Under the pieces are notes generated by a model. The model was not told where the DNA came from. It saw only the letters and a list, made by a program, of their open reading frames with translations, and ran no database searches. Below, piece after piece: positions 19,755-28,924 of a stretch of 33,760 bases of DNA. The number at the start of each line of letters is the position of its first letter. Positions within the stretch are counted from its first letter, which is position 1. The stretch is from assembly GCA_947472615.1 (NCBI GenBank), contig CANJEY010000004.1, positions 1 to 33,760 of the forward strand. Reading direction: 5' to 3'. Source of the DNA: Beijerinckiaceae bacterium (lineage in GTDB: Bacteria; Pseudomonadota; Alphaproteobacteria; Rhizobiales; Beijerinckiaceae). A program made the position numbers and the translations under genes.

Positions 19755-20527
19755 CGCACGAAGCAATCGTGTCCCGGCCGCTCCTGCGCTTGAACGATGT
19801 CCGCGTCGCGCTGGGCCGGCGCGAGATCGTGGCGGACGTCACAGCAGATTTCAGGGCGGGCGAATTTGTGGTCATCCTAGGCCCAAACGGAGCCGGTAAA
19901 TCGACTTTGCTCAAGGCGATCGCGGGCATTCTGGGGTTTCGGGGAAAGATCGAGATGCTCGGACGGCCAATGGCCGATCTGAACGCGGCCGAGCGTTCGA
20001 GACTGATCGGCTATCTGCCTCAAAACGGCGGCATTCACTGGCCCATCCCGGTCCATGACATCGTCACGCTGGGGCGCATGCCGCATGGCGATGCGGACGC
20101 CGCCATCGTCGAACAGGCCATGACGAGTTGCGACATCCGGCATCTGGCGTCGCAACCCGCAACCGAGCTGTCAGGCGGCGAACGGACCCGCGTGTTGCTG
20201 GCGCGCCTGTTGGCGGTTCGGGCCTCCATCATCATCGCGGACGAGCCGGTATCTTCACTCGATCCCGCGCATGAAATCGCCGTCATGCGACTGCTGCGTC
20301 AGGAAGCGGATCGCGGCCGTCTCGTGATCGCCGTGCTGCACGACATCGGACTTGCGCACAGGTTCGCATCGCGCCTGCTGGCGCTGAAGCAGGGACGCAT
20401 CGTGGCCGACGCATCGCCGAAGGACATCTTGCAGGGTGGACTGCTCGATGAATTGTTCGGGTTGAAATTCGACGTGGCGTCCACGGGCCGGGGGCAGCAA
20501 TCCCTCGTCGCCCGGCACGAATTCTGA
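19751..20527 (+). CDS. btuD: ABC transporter ATP-binding protein (BtuD/FecE-like)
   Basis: Walker A LGPNGAGKSTLLKAIAG, ELSGGERTRVLLARLLA, IIADEPVSSLDPAHE; 4-bp overlap with btuC. Confidence 0.93.
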   Translation: MTHEAIVSRPLLRLNDVRVALGRREIVADVTADFRAGEFVVILGPNGAGKSTLLKAIAGILGFRGKIEMLGRPMADLNAAERSRLIGYLPQNGGIHWPIPVHDIVTLGRMPHGDADAAIVEQAMTSCDIRHLASQPATELSGGERTRVLLARLLAVRASIIIADEPVSSLDPAHEIAVMRLLRQEADRGRLVIAVLHDIGLAHRFASRLLALKQGRIVADASPKDILQGGLLDELFGLKFDVASTGRGQQSLVARHEF

Positions 20528-20563
20528 GGCTTGATTCCCGCGCTGTTGCGCGGACAATTCGGT

Positions 20564-21037
20564 ATGTTGCGAATCGTCGAGACGCCGCCGGTCGATGGCC
20601 GGCAATCTCCCACCGCGCTCCGCGTCGCGCGCGGCGTACGGCGGTTGTTCCACAGCCATGGTCATTCAACCGTCACGGAATTGCCGCTGCTCAGCGGCCG
20701 GCGCGCTGACGTCGTGGCGCTCGGGCCAGATGGGTCGTTTGCGATCATTGAGATCAAATCGTCGATTGCGGATTTCCGGGCGGATTCGAAATGGCCCGAC
20801 TATCTCCAGCACTGCGACAGGTTCTATTTCGCCATTCCGGCTGAGGTCCCGGCGGAGATCATTCCGAAATCAGCCGGCCTCATCGTTGCCGACGCCTATG
20901 GGGCGATGATTCTGCGCGAATCTGACGCATCGAAAATGTCGGCCGCAACCCGAAAGGCGATCCTGTTGCGGTTCGCGCGCGCGGCCGCGGATCGCCTGCA
21001 CAGGCTCGCAGACCCGGATCTCGAACCGGGAATCTGA
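20564..21037 (+). CDS. mmcB: MmcB family DNA repair protein (PD-(D/E)xK-like)
   Basis: VARGVRRLFHSHGHSTVTELPLLSGRRADVVALGPDGSFAIIEIKSSIADFRADSKWPDYLQHCDRFYFAI; start set at MLRIVETPP. Confidence 0.85.
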   Translation: MLRIVETPPVDGRQSPTALRVARGVRRLFHSHGHSTVTELPLLSGRRADVVALGPDGSFAIIEIKSSIADFRADSKWPDYLQHCDRFYFAIPAEVPAEIIPKSAGLIVADAYGAMILRESDASKMSAATRKAILLRFARAAADRLHRLADPDLEPGI

Positions 21038-21047
21038 GCCTCCCGGT

Positions 21048-21605
21048 TCAGCGCGGCGCGCGCTTGGCCAAAATGCGTTGCAGGGTGCGACGGTGCATGT
21101 TGAGGCGGCGGGCGGTCTCGGACACGTTGCGGCCGCACAATTCGTAGATCCGCTGGATATGTTCCCAGCGCACTCGATCCGCCGACATCGGATTTTCGGG
21201 AACCTCGGCCTTGTCGTGACGCGTCGCCATCAGGGCGCCAAAAATTTCGTCCGCGTCGGCGGGCTTCGCCAGATAATCGAAAGCGCCCAGTTTGACCGCC
21301 GTCACGGCCGTCACGATGTTGCCGTAACCGGTCAAAATGACGCCGCGGGAATCCGGGCGGCGGGCCTTCAGATCGGAGATGACGTCCAGCCCATTGCCGT
21401 CCGCAAGCCGCAAGTCGATCACCGCGAAGGCAGGGGCAGCGTCGCGGATCGCCGTCAGCCCATCGGCGACGTTATCAGCGGTGCGCACCACGAAACCGCG
21501 CGCTTCCATGGCGCGCGAAAGCCGCATCAGAAATGGCCGATCATCGTCGACGATCAGCAACGATCGGTCTTCGAGATGTTCGACGGTGGAGGCGGACTTT
21601 TCCAT
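21048..21605 (-). CDS. regA: RegA/ActR-type redox response regulator
   Basis: Receiver LLIVDDDRPFLMRL, FAVIDLRLADGNGLDVI, ILTGYGNIVTAVTAVKLGAFDYLAKPAD; Fis-type HTH NVSETARRLNMHRRTLQRILAKR. Confidence 0.93.
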   Translation of the reverse strand: MEKSASTVEHLEDRSLLIVDDDRPFLMRLSRAMEARGFVVRTADNVADGLTAIRDAAPAFAVIDLRLADGNGLDVISDLKARRPDSRGVILTGYGNIVTAVTAVKLGAFDYLAKPADADEIFGALMATRHDKAEVPENPMSADRVRWEHIQRIYELCGRNVSETARRLNMHRRTLQRILAKRAPR

Positions 21606-21683
21606 GTTTCTCTTCGCAGGTAGGCCTCGGAAGCTGATCCAAGGCTCTGAATACGACAAAACGGCCACGTATCGCAAATCGAC

Positions 21684-23006
21684 CTATTCGACGGCCCGGA
21701 TCGGAACCGACCGTTCGAACATATTTCTGGGCCACCGGACGCTGACACGGGCACCGCGCTCCGGCGTCGGTCGGTTCGAGGTGATCACCACAGCGCCCGA
21801 CCTTTCCAACAGAGTCTTGGCGATGAACAGGCCCAAACCGAGTCCGCCCTCTTCGGATTTGGCCTTACGGTCCGGCCCACGGGTGGTGATGTAGGGTTCG
21901 CCCAGACGCAGAAGCACTTCGGGCGCGAAGCCGGGCCCGTCGTCCTCAATCACGATGACGACATTCGTGGCGTCCCACTCGGCCCGGACGCGAACCTCCG
22001 CCTTGGCGAAGTCGATCGCGTTTTCGATCAGATTTCCAAGACCATAGAGCAATCCCGGATTGCGCCCGGTCACGGGTTCTTCGCCGACGCCCTCCGCCGT
22101 CACCACGACGTCCACGCCGAAATCCCGATAGGGATGGATGACCTCCTCGACGAGAACTCGCACGCTGAGGATGTCCAGCATCCCGGCAGGCTCGTTTCCC
22201 AACGACTTCAGTTTGGACAGGATCTCCCGGCAGCGCTTCACCTCCTGGGACAGGAGCGCCAGGTCTTCGGCCACTGGCCCCTCGGTCGGCATGTGGGCGG
22301 TCATCTCCTTCACCACGACCGTGATGGTGGCGAGCGGCGTCCCGAGTTCGTGCGCGGCGGCGGCAGCCAGCCCGTCCAGCTGCGTCAGATGCTGTTCGCG
22401 CGCGAGCACAAGTTCGGTGGCGGCCAGCGCGTCCGACAGAAGCAGGGCCTCCTCGGCGACGCGCGAGGCGTAAACCCAGATGAATCCGGCCCCCAGAACG
22501 ATCGCGACCCAGATGCCCGCAATGTAGGTCATCGGAAGCTGCAGATGTGATCCCGGATACCAGGGCAACGGCAGATGCCAGATCGCCAATATGGTCGCCG
22601 CGACGCCCATGAGCCCCGAAAGCATCAGGGTCCGCGCGCCCGACAGCGATACGGCGGAAATCATCACCGGCGCTAGAAAGAGCAACGAAAACGGGTTTTC
22701 CAGACCGCCCGTCAGATAGAGCAGGCCAGAGAGCTGCAACACGTCGTAGGCGAGCAGGATCGAGGCAGGGCCATCGTCGAGTCGGTGGTTGAGCGAGAAC
22801 CGCAGGCGCAGGGCGACATTGAGCCACGCCGACAGCGCGATCGCCACGAAGCACGGTCCCAACGGCAGTTCGAATCCAAGGCCGTAATGAACAAGCAGGA
22901 CAGCCAGCGACTGGCCGCAGATCGCCAGCCAGCGGAGCTTGACGAGCGTATCAACGCGCAACCGGCGAGCGCGGCGACCGAGTTCGAGATCGGACAGGCT
23001 GGACAT
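21684..23006 (-). CDS. regB: RegB/ActS-type redox-sensing histidine kinase
   Basis: Quinone-site-like GGLENPF, H-box AAAHELGTPLATI, cysteine-containing EVKRCREILSKL, ATPase EDDGPGFAPEVLLRLGEPYITTR. Confidence 0.93.
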   Translation of the reverse strand: MSSLSDLELGRRARRLRVDTLVKLRWLAICGQSLAVLLVHYGLGFELPLGPCFVAIALSAWLNVALRLRFSLNHRLDDGPASILLAYDVLQLSGLLYLTGGLENPFSLLFLAPVMISAVSLSGARTLMLSGLMGVAATILAIWHLPLPWYPGSHLQLPMTYIAGIWVAIVLGAGFIWVYASRVAEEALLLSDALAATELVLAREQHLTQLDGLAAAAAHELGTPLATITVVVKEMTAHMPTEGPVAEDLALLSQEVKRCREILSKLKSLGNEPAGMLDILSVRVLVEEVIHPYRDFGVDVVVTAEGVGEEPVTGRNPGLLYGLGNLIENAIDFAKAEVRVRAEWDATNVVIVIEDDGPGFAPEVLLRLGEPYITTRGPDRKAKSEEGGLGLGLFIAKTLLERSGAVVITSNRPTPERGARVSVRWPRNMFERSVPIRAVE

Positions 23007-23277
23007 ATGGCGACCCTATCGCGTTCAGATCGTCAAATACATGAAACCATGAGGCGAGACGAATTGCCGCGCCGGAGACTATGCGCCGGTCCGAAGCGCC
23101 TAAATCAATGATTTTGCGTGATTAAAGATGTCCGATATTTCGCTCGTCTTCGGACGTGCGCCGAGCTGTCGCATCGGTCCACAGCCCATTTGCGCCTCTA
23201 TTGCGGATCCACGTCCGGCGCTTGCGACCGGACTCAAGGGATTGGCTGATCGCCAAACGCAATCAGGAGGACGCCGC

Positions 23278-24567
23278 ATGTTGAAGCGCGAAGACAATGA
23301 TCGGGTGACACTGGTCGGAAAGGGCAAGCCTGCGGGCGAACTGTTCCGTCGTTATTGGCAGCCCGCACTGTTGTCCGAAGAACTGAAGGAGCCGGATGGC
23401 GCGCCGGTGCGTGTGCGTCTGCTGGGCGAAGATCTCATCGCGTTCCGCGACACTAACGGCAAGGTCGGTCTGCTCGACGCCTATTGCCCGCACCGTCGCG
23501 CCCCAATGTTCTATGGCCGCAACGAAGACTGTGGCCTGCGCTGCGTCTATCACGGCTGGAAATTCGATATCGCCGGCGACTGCACCGACATGCCGTCGGA
23601 GCCTGCCGACACGCCCCTGAAGGCCAAGGTGAAGATCGCCTCCTATCCGGTGTTCGAGAAGGGCGGCATCATCTGGACCTATCTGGGTCCGAAGGACACG
23701 ATGCCGGAGCCGCCGGACTATGAATGGTTGCGTGCGCCGCCCACCCACATGCATGTGTCCAAGACCTTCGAGGACTGCAATTGGCTGCAGTGCATGGAAG
23801 GCGGGCTCGACACCGCCCATTCGTCCTTCGTGCACAACGACTTTATCGGCAACCAGAACTCGCTGCGCAATCAGGACACCGCGCCACGCCTTGAACTGGA
23901 AACCACGCCCTATGGTTACTATTACGTGTCGACACGCTCCCTGCTCGACGGCACCAGCTATGTTCGCATGTACCATTACGTCATGCCGAACCAGCAGATG
24001 CGTTCGGGAACCGTCAACTTCGTCAAGGGCCTCGGCAAGGACGATCCACACGCCATTCCAAAGCTCGACGGCCATCTGTGGGTGCCGATCGACGACGAAC
24101 ATACGTGGGTCTTCAACTGGACCTGCGCGTATGACCCGTCGGTGACGTTCCCGAAAGACTATGTGGATCGCTGGGAATCCTTCATGGGCCGCGGCAAGGA
24201 CGACCTCATTCCCGGCACCTATCGCCTGAAGCGCAACGCCTCGAACGACTATATGATCGACCGCGAGCTGCAGCGCACCAAGACCTACTCGGGCATCAAG
24301 GGCATCAACACGCAGGATTACGCGTTGCAGGAAGGCATGGGACCGATCGTCGATCGTTCGCTGGAATTCCTCGGCACGTCCGATCGCGCCATCGTCACGT
24401 CGCGCCGCATGCTGCTCGACGCGACGCGGCAGGTGGAGCGTGGCGAACGGCCGCCGGCGTCCGAGCCCGCGTCGCATCGCAACATCCGGCCGCACGACCG
24501 CATCCTGCAGCCGGGTGAAAAGTGGCGGGATATCTTCCCGGGCGAAATGGTCTCCAAGTGGACCTGA
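23278..24567 (+). CDS. Rieske 2Fe-2S aromatic ring-hydroxylating oxygenase, phthalate 4,5-dioxygenase-like subfamily
   Basis: Rieske motif YCPHRRAPMFYGRNEDCGLRCVYHGWKFD and mononuclear iron motif EGGLDTAHSSFVH; RBS caggagg before ATG 23278. Confidence 0.92.
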   Translation: MLKREDNDRVTLVGKGKPAGELFRRYWQPALLSEELKEPDGAPVRVRLLGEDLIAFRDTNGKVGLLDAYCPHRRAPMFYGRNEDCGLRCVYHGWKFDIAGDCTDMPSEPADTPLKAKVKIASYPVFEKGGIIWTYLGPKDTMPEPPDYEWLRAPPTHMHVSKTFEDCNWLQCMEGGLDTAHSSFVHNDFIGNQNSLRNQDTAPRLELETTPYGYYYVSTRSLLDGTSYVRMYHYVMPNQQMRSGTVNFVKGLGKDDPHAIPKLDGHLWVPIDDEHTWVFNWTCAYDPSVTFPKDYVDRWESFMGRGKDDLIPGTYRLKRNASNDYMIDRELQRTKTYSGIKGINTQDYALQEGMGPIVDRSLEFLGTSDRAIVTSRRMLLDATRQVERGERPPASEPASHRNIRPHDRILQPGEKWRDIFPGEMVSKWT

Positions 24568-24600
24568 TCGCAGGCGCGATTTGCACTGTCTGACCGACTT

Positions 24601-24630
24601 CCGGGGCGCTACGGCGCCCCGGTTCCATTT
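24601..24630 (+). terminator. Predicted terminator after the Rieske oxygenase
   Basis: ccggggcgc-tacg-gcgccccgg perfect 9-bp stem followed by ttccattt. Confidence 0.6.
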
Positions 24631-24753
24631 GAGGGGCGTTTTCGACACGCGGCCTTAACCGAATTCCTGATTTGCTTTCTTCAGACGTTATGTTGCATAG
24701 CAGCATTCCTGTCGGGCAGCTGTCACGGAATTCTGGCGAACGGTAGAGGTCGA

Positions 24754-26046
24754 ATGAACCGCTATTCCTATCAGATGTACGAAATGGCCCACCTGATGCT
24801 GACGCCGGCGCGAGCCTGGTCCGACGCCACGCGGCTATTTCTGAAGAACCCGATGAACCCGATCGCCCATACGGTCGTGGGAAAGAACATGGCAGCCGGC
24901 GCAGAAGTCTTCGAGCGCCTGACGCGCCGCTATGGCAAACCGGTATTCGGTTTTGAAACCACGACCGCCGGCGGCGTCCGGGTCGGCGTGCGCGAGCAGA
25001 TCGTCTGGCAGCGGCCCTTCTGCAGCCTGATCCACTTCCAGAAGGAAGTTCGGACCGTAGCGCGCCCGCTGCCTCGGCTGCTCATCGTGGCGCCGATGTC
25101 GGGCCATTACGCCACGCTGCTGCGTGGCACCGTCGAAGCGTTCCTGCCGAATTTCGAGGTGTACATCACCGACTGGGTCGACGCCCGCATGGTTCCGCTC
25201 GGGATCGGCCGCTTCAATCTCGACGATTATATCGACTATCTAATGTCCATATGCCGCTTTCTGAGCGCTGAAAGCGGCGGGGCGCCACTGCATACGCTGG
25301 GCGTCTGTCAGCCTTCCGTGCCGCTGATCGCCGCCTCGGCTTTGCTGGAAGGTCAGGACGATCCGGCCAGCCCGGCCTCCGTGATCCTGATGGGCGGACC
25401 GATCGATACGCGGCGCAGCCCGACTGCCGTCAACAAGGTGGCGCACGAACGCGGCGTCGACTGGTTCAGGCGCAACTGCATCGTCACCGTGCCATTCCCA
25501 TATCCGGGCGTCGGTCGCGAGGTCTATCCGGGCTTCCTGCAATTGTCGGGTTTCATGGCGATGAACCTCGATCGTCACGTCAACGCTCATCTGGAGATGT
25601 TCAACCATCTCGTGCAGGGCGACGGCGATTCGGCCGAGAAGCACCGCGACTTCTACGACGAGTACATGGCCGTGATGGACCTCACGGCCGAGTATTACTT
25701 GCAGACGGTCGAGACAGTCTTCGTGCGCCACTCGCTGCCAAAGGGCGAGATGATGCACAGGACGACTCCGATCGATCTGTCGAAGATTTGCCGCGCCGGA
25801 TTGATGACCGTCGAAGGCGAGAAGGACGACATTTCAGGCGTCGGACAAACGCAGGCCGCGCACGATCTCTGCACTGGCATCGACGATATTCGCAAGACGC
25901 ATTATCTGCAGAAGGGCGTCGGCCATTATGGCGTGTTCAACGGCTCGCGCTTCCGCTCCGAGATCGCCCCGCGCATTCACGACTTTACGCTGAACATCGA
26001 GCGTGACCGGCAGTTGGGCAGGAAGGCTTCGAAGCCGGCGCGCTGA
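24754..26046 (+). CDS. phaZ: Intracellular polyhydroxyalkanoate depolymerase
   Basis: MNRYSYQMYEMAHLMLTPARAWSDATRLFLKNPMNP, LIVAPMSGHYATLLRGTVEAFLPNFEVYITDWVDARMVPL, LGVCQPSVPLIAA, GVGHYGVFNGSRFR. Confidence 0.95.
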   Translation: MNRYSYQMYEMAHLMLTPARAWSDATRLFLKNPMNPIAHTVVGKNMAAGAEVFERLTRRYGKPVFGFETTTAGGVRVGVREQIVWQRPFCSLIHFQKEVRTVARPLPRLLIVAPMSGHYATLLRGTVEAFLPNFEVYITDWVDARMVPLGIGRFNLDDYIDYLMSICRFLSAESGGAPLHTLGVCQPSVPLIAASALLEGQDDPASPASVILMGGPIDTRRSPTAVNKVAHERGVDWFRRNCIVTVPFPYPGVGREVYPGFLQLSGFMAMNLDRHVNAHLEMFNHLVQGDGDSAEKHRDFYDEYMAVMDLTAEYYLQTVETVFVRHSLPKGEMMHRTTPIDLSKICRAGLMTVEGEKDDISGVGQTQAAHDLCTGIDDIRKTHYLQKGVGHYGVFNGSRFRSEIAPRIHDFTLNIERDRQLGRKASKPAR

Positions 26047-26088
26047 GCCGTGCTGGCGCTGTCGTGGCGGCAGGATTATTCTGTGTGG

Positions 26089-26868
26089 ATGATTCGCCCG
26101 CTTCAGCGTAACTTGCAGGACCGCGTCGGGGCCTCATTCCTCGACGTATCCCATAGTGGCGAAACCTATCGGATCGCCCTGAAACGCATGACCGGGGCGC
26201 GGCGTCTGACGTTGCGCGTACGCGCCGCGACACGAGATGTCGTTCTGACGATTCCAAAACGCAGCACGATTTCATCGGCGCGCGAATTCGCCCAGCGTCA
26301 CGCGGCGTGGATCGGCGCGCGCCTGGCGCGTCTGCCCAAGCCGATCCCGTTCGAGCCGGGCGTCAAATTGCCGTTGCGCGGGGTCGAAGTTCAGATCGAA
26401 CATCGACAGGATGCACGTGGAACCGTCTGGGTCGAGACGCTACGAACCGGATTCTTTTCGGAGTCGACGCTTCTCGTCGTGGCGGGTGAACGGCCGCATG
26501 TGACGCGGCGGGTGTTCGACTTTCTGAAGCGGGAAGCGCGCCGCGATCTGGAAGCTGCAGTGACGCGTCACTGCACGACCTTGGGCATCGTCGCCCGAAA
26601 GGTCACCGTGCGTGATACGACAAGTCGTTGGGGTTCCTGTTCGGCGACGGGTGGTCTGAACTTCTCATGGCGGCTCATCATGGCGCCGCCCTTTGTGCTG
26701 GATTATCTGGCGGCGCACGAGGTCGCGCATCTGAAGCACATGAATCATTCGCCCAAATTCTGGGCTGTCGCTCGTTCGCTATCGTCGGATACGGATCGCG
26801 CCGAAGCATGGCTGCAGGCAAACGGTTCATCGCTGCATCGATTCGGCGTTGCGCCCGACGCCGACTGA
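26089..26868 (+). CDS. SprT/YgjP-like zinc metallopeptidase (DUF45 family)
   Basis: RWGSCSATGGLNFSWRLIMAPPFVLDYLAAHEVAHLKHMNHSPKFW (HExxH-type). GTG start at 26050 is an alternative. Confidence 0.9.
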   Translation: MIRPLQRNLQDRVGASFLDVSHSGETYRIALKRMTGARRLTLRVRAATRDVVLTIPKRSTISSAREFAQRHAAWIGARLARLPKPIPFEPGVKLPLRGVEVQIEHRQDARGTVWVETLRTGFFSESTLLVVAGERPHVTRRVFDFLKREARRDLEAAVTRHCTTLGIVARKVTVRDTTSRWGSCSATGGLNFSWRLIMAPPFVLDYLAAHEVAHLKHMNHSPKFWAVARSLSSDTDRAEAWLQANGSSLHRFGVAPDAD

Positions 26869-26869
26869 T

Positions 26870-27580
26870 CTATTTTCGCTGAAACGTTAGATAAGCTGGA
26901 TTGCGATCTTCTCGCAGAGCTTTGGCCTCGTAGCGCGTGCGCGTCCAGCCGTCCCACGACTTCGTCCAGTCGTCCGAACTATTCGCCAGCCACACGAAGT
27001 CCCGCGATTTCAGCATGCGGGCCAGCGTCCACGCCGAATAATCGTCGATGTCGGTGGCGAAGCGAAACAGGGCGCCGGGCTTCAGGATGCGCGCAGCATG
27101 TTCGATGAAAGCTGGCGAAATGATTCGGCGCTTGCGCTGACGCACCTTTGGCCATGGATCGGGATAGAGAACGTAGAGCCGACCGATTGAGGCGCTCGGC
27201 AACAATGGCAGCAAATCCAGCGCATCCGCCGGGTGCAGGCGGATGTTGCCAATCCGATGCTCTTCGATGACATGCAGAATCTTGGCGACGCCGTTCTCGA
27301 AACCCTCGCAACCGATGAACCCGATCTGGGGATTCGCCTGCGCGATGGCTGTGAGATGCTCGCCGCCTCCGAAACCGATTTCGAGCCAGACGTCATGGGC
27401 GTCATAGCCGAACCAACCGCGCGGATGGGCGCCGGCCTTGAGCGGCACGGTTAGCGTCGGCAACAGTTCGCGCATCAGCAAGGCCTGATGCTGGCGCAAG
27501 GGCTTGCCTTTGCGGCGTCCGAAAAAGGCGGAGCCGGGCGCGCTAGCGCGCCCGGCTCCGGATTGTTGTTCGTCGGACAA
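26870..27580 (-). CDS. trmB: tRNA (guanine-N7-)-methyltransferase TrmB
   Basis: FFGRRKGKPLRQHQ, LEIGFGGGEHL, YPDPWPKVRQRKRRIISPAF. Start uncertain: track ORF starts at 27640 inside metK; TTG at 27580 is the first plausible start outside metK. Confidence 0.92.
   Translation of the reverse strand: MSDEQQSGAGRASAPGSAFFGRRKGKPLRQHQALLMRELLPTLTVPLKAGAHPRGWFGYDAHDVWLEIGFGGGEHLTAIAQANPQIGFIGCEGFENGVAKILHVIEEHRIGNIRLHPADALDLLPLLPSASIGRLYVLYPDPWPKVRQRKRRIISPAFIEHAARILKPGALFRFATDIDDYSAWTLARMLKSRDFVWLANSSDDWTKSWDGWTRTRYEAKALREDRNPAYLTFQRK
27529..27560. repeat. 32-bp perfect palindrome (possible metK terminator on the - strand)
   Basis: cggagccgggcgcgctagcgcgcccggctccg; on the - strand it is followed by cctttttc. 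Confidence 0.85.
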
Positions 27581-27594
27581 GAATTCCGATCCGA

Positions 27595-28782
27595 TCAGAA
27601 CTGCGCCTTGAGCTGCTCGACCAGATCGGTCTTCTCCCACGAGAACCCGCCTTCAGCGTCAGGCTCGCGGCCGAAGTGACCGAACGCGGAGGTGCGCGCA
27701 TAGATCGGCTTGTTCAGCTTGAGATGCTCGCGAATGCCGCGCGGCGACAGGCTCATGATGTTCATCAGAACCTTTTCGAGCTTGTCGATGTCCACCTTGC
27801 CGGTGTCGTGCAGGTCGGCATAGATCGACAGCGGCTGGGCGACGCCAATGGCATAGGACAGCTGGAGCGTGCAACGATCGGCGAGGCCGGCCGCGACGAC
27901 GTTCTTCGCCAGATAGCGAGCCGCATAGGCGGCCGAACGGTCGACCTTGGTCGGATCCTTGCCGGAGAATGCGCCGCCGCCGTGCGGAGCCGCGCCGCCG
28001 TAGGTGTCTACGATGATCTTGCGGCCGGTCAGGCCGCAGTCGCCATCAGGACCGCCGATGAAGAACTTGCCGGTCGGGTTGACGTGCCAGACGGTGTCCT
28101 TGGTGATCCAGTCGGCCGGCAGCGCCTTGCGGACGTAGGGTTCGACGATGTCGCGGATCTCGGCCGACGACAGGTCTTCGACGATATGCTGATGCGACAC
28201 GACGATCTGCGTCACGCCGACCGGCACGCCGTTTTCATAACGAACGGTGACCTGGCTCTTGGCGTCAGGGCCGAGGAACTTCTCGGTGCCGGCGTGGCGG
28301 GCTTCCGAGATCAAGCGCAGAATCTTGTGCGCGTAATAGATCGGGGCCGGCATCAGCTCCGGGGTCTCGCGGCAGGCATAGCCGAACATGATGCCCTGAT
28401 CGCCCGCGCCCTCGTCCTTGTTGCCGGCGGCGTCGACGCCCTGGGCAATGTCGGCCGACTGCGCATGCAGAAGGACTTCGATCTTCGCGTTCTCGTGGTG
28501 GAAGCCGTCCTGCTCGTAACCGATGTCCCGGATCGCCTTGCGGGCGGCGTGGATGATCGTGTCTTCGGTGATCTTCGGACCGCGGACTTCGCCTGCGATG
28601 ACGACGCGATTGGTGGTCGCCAGCGTCTCGCACGCGACGCGGATCTGATACGGGTCAATTCCGGCCTTCGCGCCTTCGCGGAAGAACAGATCGACGACTT
28701 CGTCAGAGATGCGGTCGCAAACCTTGTCGGGGTGTCCTTCGGAAACCGACTCGCTGGTGAAAAGATAGCTCTTGCGGGCCAC
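27595..28782 (-). CDS. metK: S-adenosylmethionine synthetase
   Basis: [64 protein letters not shown] start chosen at 28782 (VARKSYLF). Confidence 0.98.
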   Translation of the reverse strand: MARKSYLFTSESVSEGHPDKVCDRISDEVVDLFFREGAKAGIDPYQIRVACETLATTNRVVIAGEVRGPKITEDTIIHAARKAIRDIGYEQDGFHHENAKIEVLLHAQSADIAQGVDAAGNKDEGAGDQGIMFGYACRETPELMPAPIYYAHKILRLISEARHAGTEKFLGPDAKSQVTVRYENGVPVGVTQIVVSHQHIVEDLSSAEIRDIVEPYVRKALPADWITKDTVWHVNPTGKFFIGGPDGDCGLTGRKIIVDTYGGAAPHGGGAFSGKDPTKVDRSAAYAARYLAKNVVAAGLADRCTLQLSYAIGVAQPLSIYADLHDTGKVDIDKLEKVLMNIMSLSPRGIREHLKLNKPIYARTSAFGHFGREPDAEGGFSWEKTDLVEQLKAQF

Positions 28783-28924
28783 GGATAACCCCTCTGTTAT
28801 GATCGAAAACTGGGAACGCCAAGCATTCCAGCCTGCCTCGGGCCTGAATGCAAGGCGCGACGTTTTTGCAGAGCGCGTTCGTTTCGTCAAGCCGTTCGGG
28901 CAAATTCGTTCGGTTTATCGAACG

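Noticed and set aside
20480-20563. LexA (SOS) box expected before mmcB
   Set aside because: No GTTC-N7-GTTC-type site seen upstream; the gene closely follows btuD and may be co-transcribed with it.
23263-24648. 461-aa antisense ORF spanning the whole Rieske oxygenase gene
   Set aside because: Low-complexity, R/A/H/V-rich composition with no domain signature; long antisense frames are expected opposite GC-rich codon usage. The sense ORF has intact catalytic motifs.
27676-28788. 370-aa ORF antisense to metK
   Set aside because: Shadow ORF opposite a clear metK; composition is typical of antisense frames.
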